This document shows positions 11,526-20,263 of a stretch of DNA of 64,000 bases, in pieces; the stretch's first letter is position 1, and every line of letters starts with the position of its first letter. The translations under genes were made by a program, and so were the position numbers. Origin of the DNA: Rhizobium sp. BK251. Lineage in GTDB: Bacteria; Pseudomonadota; Alphaproteobacteria; Rhizobiales; Rhizobiaceae. Location: the NCBI RefSeq assembly GCF_004345245.1, contig NZ_SLUQ01000014.1, positions 1 through 64,000 of the forward strand. The letters are read 5' to 3'. The notes beneath the pieces were generated by a model. That model was given only the letters and a program-made list of their open reading frames with translations, was not told the origin of the DNA and ran no database searches.

Positions 11526-12389
11526 ATGCAAACTGTCTTCAGCATAGCAGTCGATGCCCTGGCCTACGGCATGGTGCTGTTCGTCATCTCCATCGGGCTT
11601 TCGGTGACGATGGGCCTGATGCGGGTCGTCAATCTCGCTCACGGCGCCTTCGCGATGATCGGCGGCTATATCGCCTCCTATGCTGCCCGTGACATGGGGC
11701 TAGGCTACGCCGCTGCCGTGGTACTTGCGGTCGTCGGAACGGTCGCGATCGCGATCCCGATCGAGCGCCTGCTCTACCGCCGTATCTACGGCGCCCCGGA
11801 ACTGACGCAGGTGCTGATGACGATCGGCATCACCTTCTGCATCATCGGCATCGCCAATTTCGTCTTCGGCCCGACGCTGAAGACCATCCCGCTGCCACCT
11901 GACCTGCAGGGCTCCGTCGACCTCGGCTTCCGTTCGATCGCCACCCACCGTGTCTTTGCCATCGTCTGCGGACTGCTCGTTGCCGCTCTCCTGTGGTTCC
12001 TGATCGAGAGAACCGCCTTCGGCGTCAAGCTGCGCGCCTCGGTCGACAACGCCGCCATGGCCGCCGCACTCGGCGTGCGCACCGAGATCATCTATGCCGT
12101 CAGCTTCGCTGTCGCCGTTGGCCTTGCCGCCCTCGGCGGTGTCCTCGGTGCCGAGCTTCTGCCTGTCGAACCCTATTACGCGCTGCGCTACATGGTCACC
12201 TTTCTCGTCGTCGTCTCTGTCGGCGGGGCGGGCTCCATTCCCGGTGCGCTCGTCGCCTGCCTCCTGCTCGGCGGCATCGACACGACGGGGCGCTACCTGA
12301 TGCCGGAATTCGGCGAATTCTTCTTCTACCTGGCCGTCATCGCGATCATCTGCATCTTTCCGCGCGGCCTTGCCGGAAGGCTGAAATGA
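11526..12389 (+). CDS. pcaN: Branched-chain-type ABC transporter permease (LivH-like)
   Basis: 287-aa inner-membrane permease of the LivH family. It has about eight hydrophobic segments and the family motif GLSVTMGLMRVVNLAHGAF near the N-terminus (residues about 20-40), then GGAGSIPGALVA in the C-terminal loop that contacts the ATPase. It pairs with the LivM-like product of the next gene, whose start is one base past this stop. Expected partner of the PcaM-type binding protein. Confidence 0.9.
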   Translation: MQTVFSIAVDALAYGMVLFVISIGLSVTMGLMRVVNLAHGAFAMIGGYIASYAARDMGLGYAAAVVLAVVGTVAIAIPIERLLYRRIYGAPELTQVLMTIGITFCIIGIANFVFGPTLKTIPLPPDLQGSVDLGFRSIATHRVFAIVCGLLVAALLWFLIERTAFGVKLRASVDNAAMAAALGVRTEIIYAVSFAVAVGLAALGGVLGAELLPVEPYYALRYMVTFLVVVSVGGAGSIPGALVACLLLGGIDTTGRYLMPEFGEFFFYLAVIAIICIFPRGLAGRLK

Positions 12390-12390
12390 G

Positions 12391-13395
12391 ATGGCAATGA
12401 CGATCAACACCGAAGGCCTTTCTGCTGCATCCCGCCAGAGCCGCTCGCTGCATCACGACCTGATCGGCATTGCCGTCATCATCGCGCTCGCGGCCGCCGG
12501 CTTCCTGCTCTTTCCCGACAATCTGGCGCTGTTGACGCGCATCATCGCCATTGCGCTTCTCGTTCTCTCGCTCGATCTCGTCACCGGCTATTGCGGCGTG
12601 GCGACGCTGGGTCACGCAGCGCTCTTCGGCGCCGGCGCATACGCGGCGGGCATGGCCTCGGCGCATTTCGGGGTCAACGATCCGCTGCTGATGACAGCGA
12701 TAGGGATTGCCGGCGGCGCGGTGGCCGGCCTCGTCTGCGGCCTCGTGATCCTGCGCGCCCACGGCCTGCCGCAGCTCGTGCTCTCCATCTCGCTTGTCTA
12801 CCTCTCGCACGAGTTCGCCAACAAGGCGTCCAGCTGGACAGGCGGCAGCGACGGGCTCTCTGGCATTTCGCCGGATCCCCTCCTCGGCTATTTCGAGTTC
12901 GACCTGTGGGGCCACACGGCTTACATCTTCGGCGTCGTACTCCTGCTCGTCGTCTTCGTGCTCTTGCGATTCCTTGTTCGCTCGCCGTTCGGCATGCTCT
13001 GCCGCGGCATCAAGCAGGACCCGCTGCGTATCCGCGCCATGGGCGCCTCGCCAAAGGCGACGCTCATCAAGATGTACGTGATCTCAGGCGCGGTCGCCGG
13101 CGTCGGCGGGGCGCTCAACGCGATCTCGACGCAAGTCGTGGGCCTCGACAGCCTTTCATTCACCCTCTCGGCGGAAGCGCTGGTCATGCTGGTTCTCGGA
13201 GGCACGGGCTCGCTCTTCGGGGCGCTTTCCGGCACCGTCATTTTCATGCTCTTCGAGGACTATGTCTCGGCGGCCAACCCCTTCCACTGGCTGACCATCG
13301 TCGGCGCGCTGCTGATAGCCGTCGTGCTCGTGGCACCGAAGGGCCTCTATGGCACCGCCGCCGACCTGATCGCCCGTCGCAGGGAGGCTCGCTGA
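12391..13395 (+). CDS. pcaV: Branched-chain-type ABC transporter permease (LivM-like)
   Basis: 334-aa inner-membrane permease of the LivM family, with about nine hydrophobic segments, the motif SLDLVTGYCGVATLGHAALFG and the C-terminal GGTGSLFGALSGTVIF. The start is ATG at 12391 or the ATG two codons later. Its stop overlaps the start of the ATPase gene (TGATG). The residual arginine-rich frame running across it into the ATPase is a shadow. Confidence 0.9.
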   Translation: MAMTINTEGLSAASRQSRSLHHDLIGIAVIIALAAAGFLLFPDNLALLTRIIAIALLVLSLDLVTGYCGVATLGHAALFGAGAYAAGMASAHFGVNDPLLMTAIGIAGGAVAGLVCGLVILRAHGLPQLVLSISLVYLSHEFANKASSWTGGSDGLSGISPDPLLGYFEFDLWGHTAYIFGVVLLLVVFVLLRFLVRSPFGMLCRGIKQDPLRIRAMGASPKATLIKMYVISGAVAGVGGALNAISTQVVGLDSLSFTLSAEALVMLVLGGTGSLFGALSGTVIFMLFEDYVSAANPFHWLTIVGALLIAVVLVAPKGLYGTAADLIARRREAR

Positions 13396-14159
13396 TGAGC
13401 GCCGTCTTCGAAGTCCGAAATTTAGGGAAATCCTTCGGCGGTCTCGCAGTCACGAATAATGTTTCACTTTCGCTTGCGCCCGGCGACCGGGTCGCGTTGA
13501 TCGGGCCGAACGGTGCAGGCAAGACGACCTTCGTCAACCTCGTGACCGGCAGTCTCGCGCCCGATTCCGGCGAGGTGCTGCTGGGCGGTGAATCCGTGAC
13601 AAGAACCGACGCGATCAGCCGCGTGCGCCGCGGCCTCGTGCGTTCCTTCCAGGTGACCCGCCTCTTCCAGGAAATGACACCGGCCGAACATGTCGCGCTG
13701 GCGATCCTGCAGCGGGAGGGCCGGTCCGGCCGCATGTTCGGCAACTTTCTGGCGATGCCGGCCGTCATGGCCGAGGTCGACGCTTTGCTCGCAACGCTCG
13801 GCCTGCGCGAGCACATGCACCGCAAGGTCAACGAGATTGCTTACGGCCAACAGCGGCTGCTCGAGATAGCCGTGGCGCTCGCGCTGCGGCCGAAGGTGCT
13901 GCTGCTCGACGAGCCGGCTGCCGGCGTGCCGCAGAGCGATACGGGTCGCATCGAACAGGCGCTTGCCGACCTGCCTTCCGATCTCGCCGTGCTGATGATC
14001 GAGCACGACATGGACCTCGTATTCCGGTTCGCAAGGCGCGTCATCGTGCTTGCCGCGGGCACAATCATCTTCGATGGCGCGCCCGCCGATGTCACGAAGG
14101 ACGCGCGGGTGCGCGAAGCCTATCTTGGGAGCTATGCCAATGCCAGCGACGCCGCTTGA
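13395..14159 (+). CDS. pcaW: Branched-chain-type ABC transporter ATPase (LivG-like)
   Basis: 254-aa cytoplasmic ATPase. Walker A is GPNGAGKTT (about residues 37-45), Walker B LLLDEPAAG, and the H-loop is in IEHDMDLV. The signature position reads AYGQQRLLEIA in place of LSGGQ, which is common in LivG proteins. The start at 13395 overlaps the preceding stop. Its C-terminus overlaps the next ATPase gene by 20 bp. Confidence 0.9.
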   Translation: MSAVFEVRNLGKSFGGLAVTNNVSLSLAPGDRVALIGPNGAGKTTFVNLVTGSLAPDSGEVLLGGESVTRTDAISRVRRGLVRSFQVTRLFQEMTPAEHVALAILQREGRSGRMFGNFLAMPAVMAEVDALLATLGLREHMHRKVNEIAYGQQRLLEIAVALALRPKVLLLDEPAAGVPQSDTGRIEQALADLPSDLAVLMIEHDMDLVFRFARRVIVLAAGTIIFDGAPADVTKDARVREAYLGSYANASDAA

Positions 14160-14856
14160 GGTGGAAAATCTCTCCGCCGGCTACGGGCCGACGCGGGTGC
14201 TGGAAGGCGTTTCCTTCTCGGTTCCGGCCGGGCGCCGCCTTGCCGTGCTTGGGCGCAACGGCATGGGCAAGACGACACTGCTTGCGACGCTTGCCGGCCA
14301 GACGCGACGCTACGACGGCAAGATCCGCATCGGCTCGTCCGACGTGACCGGCCTGCCCAGCGCCTCACGCGCCCATCATGGCCTCGGCTATGTGCCGCAG
14401 ACGCGCGCGATCTTCCCGACACTGACCGTCGAGGAAAACCTCTTCGTCGGGCTGAAGGGCCGGCCGAAAACGGCGCTGCAGGAGGCCTATGCGATGTTCC
14501 CGCGCCTTGCGGAACGTCGCCGGAATCTCGGCTCGCAACTTTCCGGCGGCGAGCAGCAGATGCTGTCGACCGCGCGCACCATCCTCGGCCGCCCCTCGAT
14601 CCTGTTGCTCGACGAACCGCTGGAGGGCCTAGCACCTGTCATCTGCGAAGAGTTGATGGCTGCGTTCTCGGCGCTTGCCCAGACCGGCGACATGACCATC
14701 CTTCTCGTCGAGCAGCGCATCCAGAGCGCGCTCGATTTCGCCGATCAGGTGATCATCCTCGAACGCGGCCGCCTTGCCTGGAGCGGCACGCCCGAGGCTC
14801 TCGCCCAGGACAGCGAAGCGGTCGAGCGGTTTCTGGGCGTCGGCGGGCTTCATTGA
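14140..14856 (+). CDS. pcaX: Branched-chain-type ABC transporter ATPase (LivF-like)
   Basis: 238-aa second ATPase of the importer. Walker A GRNGMGKTT, signature LSGGEQQML, Walker B LLLDEPLEGLAP and H-loop residue in VEQRIQ (the His is replaced by Gln, as is usual in LivF). Starts at 14134 and 14140 are both possible; 14140 has GGGAG at an 8-nt distance. Last gene of the transporter operon; no clear terminator is visible before the convergent small genes. Confidence 0.9.
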   Translation: MPATPLEVENLSAGYGPTRVLEGVSFSVPAGRRLAVLGRNGMGKTTLLATLAGQTRRYDGKIRIGSSDVTGLPSASRAHHGLGYVPQTRAIFPTLTVEENLFVGLKGRPKTALQEAYAMFPRLAERRRNLGSQLSGGEQQMLSTARTILGRPSILLLDEPLEGLAPVICEELMAAFSALAQTGDMTILLVEQRIQSALDFADQVIILERGRLAWSGTPEALAQDSEAVERFLGVGGLH

Positions 14857-14880
14857 AGCGACCGGCGAAGTGGGCGGTGG

Positions 14881-15180
14881 TCAACCCTCCTGGGTATTCG
14901 CCAGGATACGCAGCCGCCTGATCTCTTGCGCGCCCTCCAGGAGCGCATCAGCGACGATCACATCCGGTATGTCCATGAGGATCGAGGACATGTGCTGCAG
15001 ATCCTTGCTCACGCCACGTTCCATCGGCACGATCTTGTCCGTCGCCGCCAATACATTCCGCAATCCCTGGATCGTCGATACCGCGCGATGGAGCAACCGC
15101 CGACGTTCGACCGGCGAAAGCTTGCCGACCTGGTTTGCGGCCCGGACGAGTTCGGCGATGAAATCCGGTGGGGCCGTCAA
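14881..15180 (-). CDS. Small protein of unknown function
   Basis: 99-aa predicted cytoplasmic, largely helical protein (FIAELVRAANQVGKLSPVER at the N-terminus). I do not recognise the family. It overlaps the stop of the upstream 76-aa gene by 4 bp (ATGA), which is good evidence that both are translated as one unit. Balanced amino-acid composition also separates it from antisense shadows. The pair could be a two-gene module of regulator and effector, but no toxin or antitoxin motif is visible. Confidence 0.55.
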   Translation of the reverse strand: MTAPPDFIAELVRAANQVGKLSPVERRRLLHRAVSTIQGLRNVLAATDKIVPMERGVSKDLQHMSSILMDIPDVIVADALLEGAQEIRRLRILANTQEG

Positions 15181-15407
15181 AGCTTGGGCCTGTGCTGCCA
15201 GCCGCGATAGGTCGAGGGCACCTCGACAGCCTCATGCGCCTTGGCGAGAATCTCCAACCAGGCGCCCAGTTCGGCCGGGACTTCGTCCTCGCCGCTCTCC
15301 CATGCCTCCACCAGGGCAAGGTCGCACTGCAGCGCGCTTGCCAGGTTGATCGGCGTCCAGCGGATATGAAGCAGGCATTCTGTGAAACGAGCGGGTGTCA
15401 TCGGCAT
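15177..15407 (-). CDS. Small HTH-like protein
   Basis: 76-aa protein with a pattern resembling an XRE-type helix-turn-helix (residues about 20-40: TPINLASALQCDLALVEAWE, where ALQC...VEAWE fits a recognition helix). It is first in a two-gene minus-strand operon with the 99-aa protein. Arrangements of this size often encode phage-type or toxin-antitoxin regulators, but this one has no further support. Confidence 0.5.
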   Translation of the reverse strand: MPMTPARFTECLLHIRWTPINLASALQCDLALVEAWESGEDEVPAELGAWLEILAKAHEAVEVPSTYRGWQHRPKL

Positions 15408-15641
15408 TAACTTGTTGATCCATAAAGTCGAGCGATGGTTGCCGACAGGGCGCGATGAGTCAAGTCTGCGAGCCCGGCACGCAATCAGCCCGGCACTTTT
15501 CTTCGAAGCCAGAGAATCGAAAATTTCTTCGAAGCCCAGGAACTGGAATAGCCGACGAAGATGAATGGTGGCTGAACCGCGCTTTCAGGACGAGTTCATT
15601 CCGCCGGGCTCAAACTCCTCGCATATCTGAGGAGATAAAAG

Positions 15642-15950
15642 ATGAGAAAGCTTTTCAACACTCTCGCCATTGCGGCCCTCGGCGCAGTCATCGGGTTCAC
15701 CTCGTTTGAGCCCGCATCCGCAGCCCCGGCACCGGCACAGCGCCCGGCTGTTGCGCAACAGAACGATGTCGTCCAGGTTCGTCACTGGAGGCGTTATCCG
15801 GAGTATCGGTACGATCGGTACCCGCCCCGTCACTGGCGCTCCGATCGCTGGGAACGCCGCAACTACTGGCGGGATTCCCGTTGGAGGGAAAATCGCGAGT
15901 GGCGCCGGTATCACCGCCGGGACCGCGGCTACATATACTTCGATCTCTGA
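15642..15950 (+). CDS. Secreted small Arg/Tyr/Trp-rich protein
   Basis: 102-aa protein with a clear signal peptide (hydrophobic residues 5-20, cleavage near EPASA-AP). The mature part is dominated by Arg, Tyr and Trp in motifs such as RHWRRYPEYRYDRYPPRHW. A good ribosome site (AGGAGATAAAAG) precedes the ATG. Small exported proteins of this composition are common in Rhizobiales; no function is established to my knowledge. An envelope or nucleic-acid/heparin-like binding role is only a guess. Confidence 0.75.
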   Translation: MRKLFNTLAIAALGAVIGFTSFEPASAAPAPAQRPAVAQQNDVVQVRHWRRYPEYRYDRYPPRHWRSDRWERRNYWRDSRWRENREWRRYHRRDRGYIYFDL

Positions 15951-16076
15951 GGGCTTCAACAGGACCCTACCCGGACAAAGCCTCGGCTCCCTTGGGACTT
16001 GGAGGTCTGATCCGGAGCTGTTGCGGTTGTCGCATGCCAAGGGCTTGCGACAACCCGCCAATCGGCAGTGATGCCC

Positions 16077-16550
16077 CTACTGCCTTGTAGCTGGCAATGC
16101 CTCAGCCTTTGAGACCGTGGTAAAGTCGCGCATGCCGATGGCCCTGCCGCTTTGTGTGCTGAGCGAAAGTCTTGCGAGCGGCTCCTTGCTATGCCTCTCG
16201 ACCATCACCCGGTCCAACTCGCCTTCGCTGAAGCAATTCTCTTCCCCCCATTGCCACAGCGACAGGAGGACGACGCCAAGCCGTTCACCCTTTTCTGTCA
16301 GCACGTAGGCATTGTAGGCCGATCCCTCGCTTTCCGGCTCTGTGCGGAGAATGCCGGCGTCCACGAGCTTTTTCAGGCGAGCAGACAGTATGTTCCTGGC
16401 AAGCCCGAGGTTCTTCTGAAACTCGCCGAACCGCTTCTCTCCGCGAAACGCATCCCGAATGATCAGCAGCGACCACCAGTCACCGATGACGGAAAGCGCG
16501 CGTGCTATCCCGCAATCGAGCGCTCCCAGATCCGTCTTCTTCCCCTTCAT
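16077..16550 (-). CDS. HxlR-family transcriptional regulator
   Basis: 157-aa regulator with the HxlR winged helix: ALSVIGDWWSLLIIRDAF (residues about 18-36), RFGEFQKNLGLARNILSARLKKL and the wing GILRTEPESEGSAYNAYVLTEKG, quoted in pieces. The C-terminal extension of about 50 residues is longer than in minimal HxlR proteins. The start at 16550 follows GGAGG. It is divergent from a 143-aa NTF2-like gene, with paired repeats in the gap, so it probably controls that gene and itself. Confidence 0.88.
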   Translation of the reverse strand: MKGKKTDLGALDCGIARALSVIGDWWSLLIIRDAFRGEKRFGEFQKNLGLARNILSARLKKLVDAGILRTEPESEGSAYNAYVLTEKGERLGVVLLSLWQWGEENCFSEGELDRVMVERHSKEPLARLSLSTQSGRAIGMRDFTTVSKAEALPATRQ

Positions 16551-16562
16551 TCATGCCTCCGC

Positions 16563-16631
16563 ATTCGCAAACTTTCCAGTTGCAAAAATAAACTACCGGG
16601 CATAGCCTGTCTACCAGTTGCGAATTTAAAC
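16563..16631. promoter_or_regulatory. Repeats in the HxlR/NTF2-like divergent promoter
   Basis: Two 18-bp direct repeats, CCAGTTGCAAAAATAAAC (16576-16593) and CCAGTTGCGAATTTAAAC (16614-16631), match at 15 of 18 positions. In addition, ATTCGCAA (16563-16570) and TTGCGAAT (16618-16625) form a perfect inverted repeat. The position between divergent genes makes an HxlR operator likely; this is inferred. Confidence 0.55.
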
Positions 16632-16698
16632 CGTCTGGCGTGCGGCGCTCCGTCACGGGCCGCACGCAGGCCGTAGCGTAAAAGCCATGGGAGGAGTA

Positions 16699-17130
16699 AT
16701 GAAGTTCAACGATACAGCCCCCGTCACGGCACCCGCGGGCGGCCCTCCGCCATGGCTCGAAAAGCTGGCCGAGGATGCCACTCTCGAGGCCACGGTACTG
16801 AAGTATCCGGTCGTGGGCCGGGAAAACATCCGCGCGCTCCTGAGCCATGCGATCCGGCTCTACGAGTTTCAGGATTTCACCTACAAGGGTGATTTCGGTG
16901 ATCAATTCTTCATGGAGTCCTACCGCTCAAGCATCCGTGGCGTGCCGATCGAATGCCTGGTTGTCGTCCACATGAATGCCCTGGGCGAGGCAGACTCGCT
17001 CGTGATCAACCACCGTCCACTGGATGCAGCGCTGCTCTTTTCGGCGCTCATGTGGGAAGCTGTGGGCGATCGCTTCGGTGACCTCTATGTTACGATTCCG
17101 CAGCTCGCAGCTATGGAAGAGGCGAAGTAA
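16699..17130 (+). CDS. NTF2/SnoaL-like protein
   Basis: 143-aa protein resembling the SnoaL/NTF2-like fold: an N-terminal helix, the IRALLSHAIRLYEFQDFTYKGD segment and beta strands ending in a hydrophobic cone. The start at 16699 follows GGAGGAGTA; the ATG 12 bases upstream is less well placed. It is divergent from the HxlR regulator and 134 bp upstream of the Yellow-like gene in the same direction. The substrate is unknown; a small-molecule isomerase or dehydratase role or a non-catalytic one are all possible. Confidence 0.7.
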   Translation: MKFNDTAPVTAPAGGPPPWLEKLAEDATLEATVLKYPVVGRENIRALLSHAIRLYEFQDFTYKGDFGDQFFMESYRSSIRGVPIECLVVVHMNALGEADSLVINHRPLDAALLFSALMWEAVGDRFGDLYVTIPQLAAMEEAK

Positions 17131-17264
17131 CCATCATCTCCCTTTCGGCGGCTCCAGTTTCGACCGGGCCGGCGAAGGCAGTTCCCGGCCGCCCGCATTG
17201 CCGGGATTCGAGCGCTTCACTGGCGCTCCCTACTTCCGTACAGATCCCCATATCCGAGGTAGCC

Positions 17265-18476
17265 ATGTCCCGATACACGCCTCACCTCCTTGTTGGCCTC
17301 ATATTCGGCCTGGCGCCGTTGGCGGTTGCCCAGGACACCCCGGCAGGTAGTGGCGGCCAAGCGCCGGTTGCCGGGGCGCATGCCCCCCTGACATTGCCGT
17401 CGGATCGCCCGATCGGCACGATCGAGCCGGTCTTCGAATTTTATGACGCGATGCCGACGGGTGTCACCGTCTCGGCCAGCGGGCGCATCTTTGTGAACTT
17501 CCCCCGCTGGGGCGACGACGTGCCTTACACCGTCGGCGAAATCCGGGACGGAAGGGTCGTTCCCTATCCGGATATTGGGACGAACATCTTCGATCCGGCG
17601 CGACCGGCGGAGACGCTGAGGAGCGTGCAGAACGTCGTCGTCGATCCCCTCGACCGGCTCTGGATCGTTGATACCGGCGCCCCGCAGCTTGCCCCGCCCC
17701 TTGTCGGCGCGGCAAAGCTCGTGGCTGTCGATCCCACGACCGACAGGATCGTAAAAACGATCGTGCTGCCACCCAGCGCCGTGACATCGACGACCTACAT
17801 CAACGACGTGCGCTTCGACCTCCGCCAGGGCAAGGCCGGCTACGCCTATCTGACGGACTCGTCGTTTCGTGGGCCGGGCGGCATCATCGTCGTCGATCTT
17901 GCTAGCGGCGAAAGCTGGCGAAGGCTGACCGGAGACTATTCGACATCGCCGGACCCGACCTTCATTCCGATCGTCGAAGGCGAGCAGATGGCAACCCGCC
18001 AGACGGGCAGGCCACCGCTCAACGTCGGCTATGGCTCCAACGGCATAGCCATCTCCGCCGATGGCGCCACCCTCTACTATTCACCGCTCTCCAGCCGCCA
18101 TCTGTTTTCGGTGCCGACGCGCATATTGCGCGACCGCACGGTCGACGACGCCGCCGTCGCCCGCTCCGTCATCGATCTCGGGGAAAAGGGCGCCTCCGAC
18201 GGCCTGATGTCGGATGACAAGGGCCGGATCTATGCCGGGGACTATGAGCACAACAGCATCCGCCAGCGGGACACCGATGGGATCTGGAAGACGATCGCCC
18301 ATGACGGTCGCATTCTGTGGCCGGACACGCTCTGGGTCGCCAATGACGGTTATCTCTATTTCACGGCCAACCAGCTGCATCGCCAGCCGCCGTTCCACGA
18401 AGGAACGGACATGCGGGAGAAGCCCTATACGCTTTTCCGCCTGAAGATCGACGGAGGGCCGGTCTCGCTCAAGTGA
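17265..18476 (+). CDS. Secreted Yellow/major royal jelly protein-like protein
   Basis: 403-aa protein with a signal peptide (LLVGLIFGLAPLAVAQD) and the six-bladed propeller pattern of the MRJP/Yellow family: an early GRIFVNFPRWGDDVPYTVGE motif, DRLWIVDTG, YINDVRFD and GSNGIAISADGATLYYSPLSS. Bacterial members are exported; their substrates are mostly unknown, although the fold resembles SMP-30 lactonases. The start at 17265 is the only one that gives an intact signal peptide. It follows the NTF2-like gene in the same direction and may share HxlR control. Confidence 0.85.
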   Translation: MSRYTPHLLVGLIFGLAPLAVAQDTPAGSGGQAPVAGAHAPLTLPSDRPIGTIEPVFEFYDAMPTGVTVSASGRIFVNFPRWGDDVPYTVGEIRDGRVVPYPDIGTNIFDPARPAETLRSVQNVVVDPLDRLWIVDTGAPQLAPPLVGAAKLVAVDPTTDRIVKTIVLPPSAVTSTTYINDVRFDLRQGKAGYAYLTDSSFRGPGGIIVVDLASGESWRRLTGDYSTSPDPTFIPIVEGEQMATRQTGRPPLNVGYGSNGIAISADGATLYYSPLSSRHLFSVPTRILRDRTVDDAAVARSVIDLGEKGASDGLMSDDKGRIYAGDYEHNSIRQRDTDGIWKTIAHDGRILWPDTLWVANDGYLYFTANQLHRQPPFHEGTDMREKPYTLFRLKIDGGPVSLK

Positions 18477-18521
18477 CGGGCCGCTCTTGCCGCCATCGGC
18501 GATGACAGGACCGGGGCCGGC

Positions 18522-19343
18522 CTATCCCTTCACGGCTCCGGCGGTCATCGAGCCCGAAATCTGGCGGTACATCAGCAGACCGAGCAGCGCCGGCGGCAGG
18601 GCGCCGAGTATCATCACCGCAGAGGCTGTGCCCCACTGCACGCCGCCGCCGCTTGCCGCGAAGAAGAACGAGGCGCCGACGGTCATCGGAACAGCTCGGC
18701 TGGTCGTCAGCATCAGACCGAACAGGAATTCATTCCAGGCGGTGATGAAGCCGAAAATGAAGGTCGTCACGACCGCCGGCCGCACCACCGGTCGGATGAT
18801 CCGCAGCATGATCTGGAACGAATTCGCCCCGTCGATCCTCGCCGCCTCATCGAGTTCCAGCGGCACGTCGTTGATGGCATTGACAAGGATGACGAGTGCC
18901 AGCGGCGTATTGACGATCGTCAGGATCAGCCCGAGGCCAAGCTGCGTATCCAGGAGGCCAAGCCATTGGTACATCATGTAGAGCGGGATCGCGAAGATGA
19001 TCAGCGGCACGGCGCGCAGATTGATGACGATCGGCAGGAGCATGCGCCGCCCTGCCTCGCTTCTCGCGATCGCATAGGCCGCGGGAAATGCGAGCAGGAT
19101 CGCAAGGCAGGTGCCGATCAGCGAGGCAACGACGCTGTTGAAGAGATAGGAATAGATGTTGAAGCGGTCGGTCTGGGTGAGCACCCGGGCATAATTCTCG
19201 AGTGTCGGCTGGTTGATCCAGAGACCGGCATTGGTCGAGAGCTCGCGGGCACTCTTGAATGAGGTGACCAGCGTGACGATGACCGGAAAGTTCATCGCCA
19301 GGGCGGCGACCGCAAAGACAAGCCAGCGCAGTGCGTTCACCAT
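18522..19343 (-). CDS. Sugar ABC transporter permease (MalG type)
   Basis: 273-aa inner-membrane permease with six hydrophobic segments and the EAA loop (ELDEAARIDGANSFQIMLRIIRP, around residues 180-200; key residues EAA and G). The start at 19343 (MVNALRW) has AGGAGGACG upstream, which overlaps the end of the preceding permease gene region; the extension upstream is not used. Last gene of the nanEK-ABC operon. No ATPase gene follows. Confidence 0.9.
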   Translation of the reverse strand: MVNALRWLVFAVAALAMNFPVIVTLVTSFKSARELSTNAGLWINQPTLENYARVLTQTDRFNIYSYLFNSVVASLIGTCLAILLAFPAAYAIARSEAGRRMLLPIVINLRAVPLIIFAIPLYMMYQWLGLLDTQLGLGLILTIVNTPLALVILVNAINDVPLELDEAARIDGANSFQIMLRIIRPVVRPAVVTTFIFGFITAWNEFLFGLMLTTSRAVPMTVGASFFFAASGGGVQWGTASAVMILGALPPALLGLLMYRQISGSMTAGAVKG

Positions 19344-19345
19344 CG

Positions 19346-20212
19346 TCACGTCCTCCTGCGGCCGGCAAGCCAATTAAGACCGTAGAGCACGGCTAGCGAG
19401 GCCAGGAAGAGCACGACGGAAGCGGCAACCGCCTTGCCGATCGCGCCCTCCTTGAAGAAGGCCTGGTAGATGTAGATCGACAGCGAGGTCGTGGAGCCGC
19501 CGGCGCCGCTGCCGGTCAGCGCATAGACGTTGTCGAAGACGCGGAAGCCGTCGATGAAGCGGATGAAGAAGGCGATCATCAGCGTCGGGCGCATCAACGG
19601 CAACTCGATCCACCACAGGACCTGCAATGCAGAGGCACCATCGAGTGCCGCCGCCTCCCGCGTCTCCAGCGGGATCGCCTGATAGGCGACATAGAAGAGC
19701 AGGAATGCGAAAGGCGTCCATTGCAGCGTCTCGACGACCACGAGCGTGCGAAACGCATTGTTGACGTCGAGGAAGGCGGGGCTGTCGCCGAACCATTCGA
19801 AGAGGTAGTAGGGCACCGGCCCCGCGAATTCATGCAGCACAAGCCTGTACATCAGGCCGATCATCGCCGGGGCGACCATCAGCGGCAGCATCAGCGGCGC
19901 CATCAGGACGGAGCGCTTGGCGAGCAACGGCGCCAGGAAGATCGCGAGGAACAACCCGATCAGGCACTCGGCCAGTGCCGTCAGGATGCCGAAGCGCAGC
20001 GAGAAGAAGCTCGCCCGCCAGAAATCCCGATCCGTCAGGACCACGAGATAGTTGCCGAAGCCGGTGATGCTCGGGCTCCGCAGCGTTTCAAAACTCACCG
20101 TCGAGACGGAATAGACGAGATTGACGACGGCCGGAAAGCCGAGAAAAAGCAGCAGGAAGCCGGTGAGCGGCGCGAGATACGCACTGCCTTCGGCGCGTTT
20201 TACGATAGCCAT
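19346..20212 (-). CDS. Sugar ABC transporter permease (MalF type)
   Basis: 288-aa inner-membrane permease with six hydrophobic segments and an EAA loop (LETREAAALDGASALQVLWWIELP region, residues about 185-207). It forms the heteromeric channel with the MalG-type product, whose gene starts 2 bp downstream. Preceded by the binding-protein gene and a GC hairpin. Substrate by context: N-acetylmannosamine or a related amino sugar. Confidence 0.9.
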   Translation of the reverse strand: MAIVKRAEGSAYLAPLTGFLLLFLGFPAVVNLVYSVSTVSFETLRSPSITGFGNYLVVLTDRDFWRASFFSLRFGILTALAECLIGLFLAIFLAPLLAKRSVLMAPLMLPLMVAPAMIGLMYRLVLHEFAGPVPYYLFEWFGDSPAFLDVNNAFRTLVVVETLQWTPFAFLLFYVAYQAIPLETREAAALDGASALQVLWWIELPLMRPTLMIAFFIRFIDGFRVFDNVYALTGSGAGGSTTSLSIYIYQAFFKEGAIGKAVAASVVLFLASLAVLYGLNWLAGRRRT

Positions 20213-20231
20213 TTCGATCCGCCTGATGGGC

Positions 20232-20256
20232 CGGACGCCGGGTTTGCCGGCGTCCG
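20232..20256 (-). other. Hairpin between binding-protein and permease genes
   Basis: Perfect 10-bp stem CGGACGCCGG/CCGGCGTCCG with a 5-nt loop in the 51-bp gap between the binding-protein gene and the first permease gene. No T-run follows on the transcribed strand, so it fits a stabiliser or partial read-through element and not a full terminator. Confidence 0.65.
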
Positions 20257-20263
20257 CCTCTGA

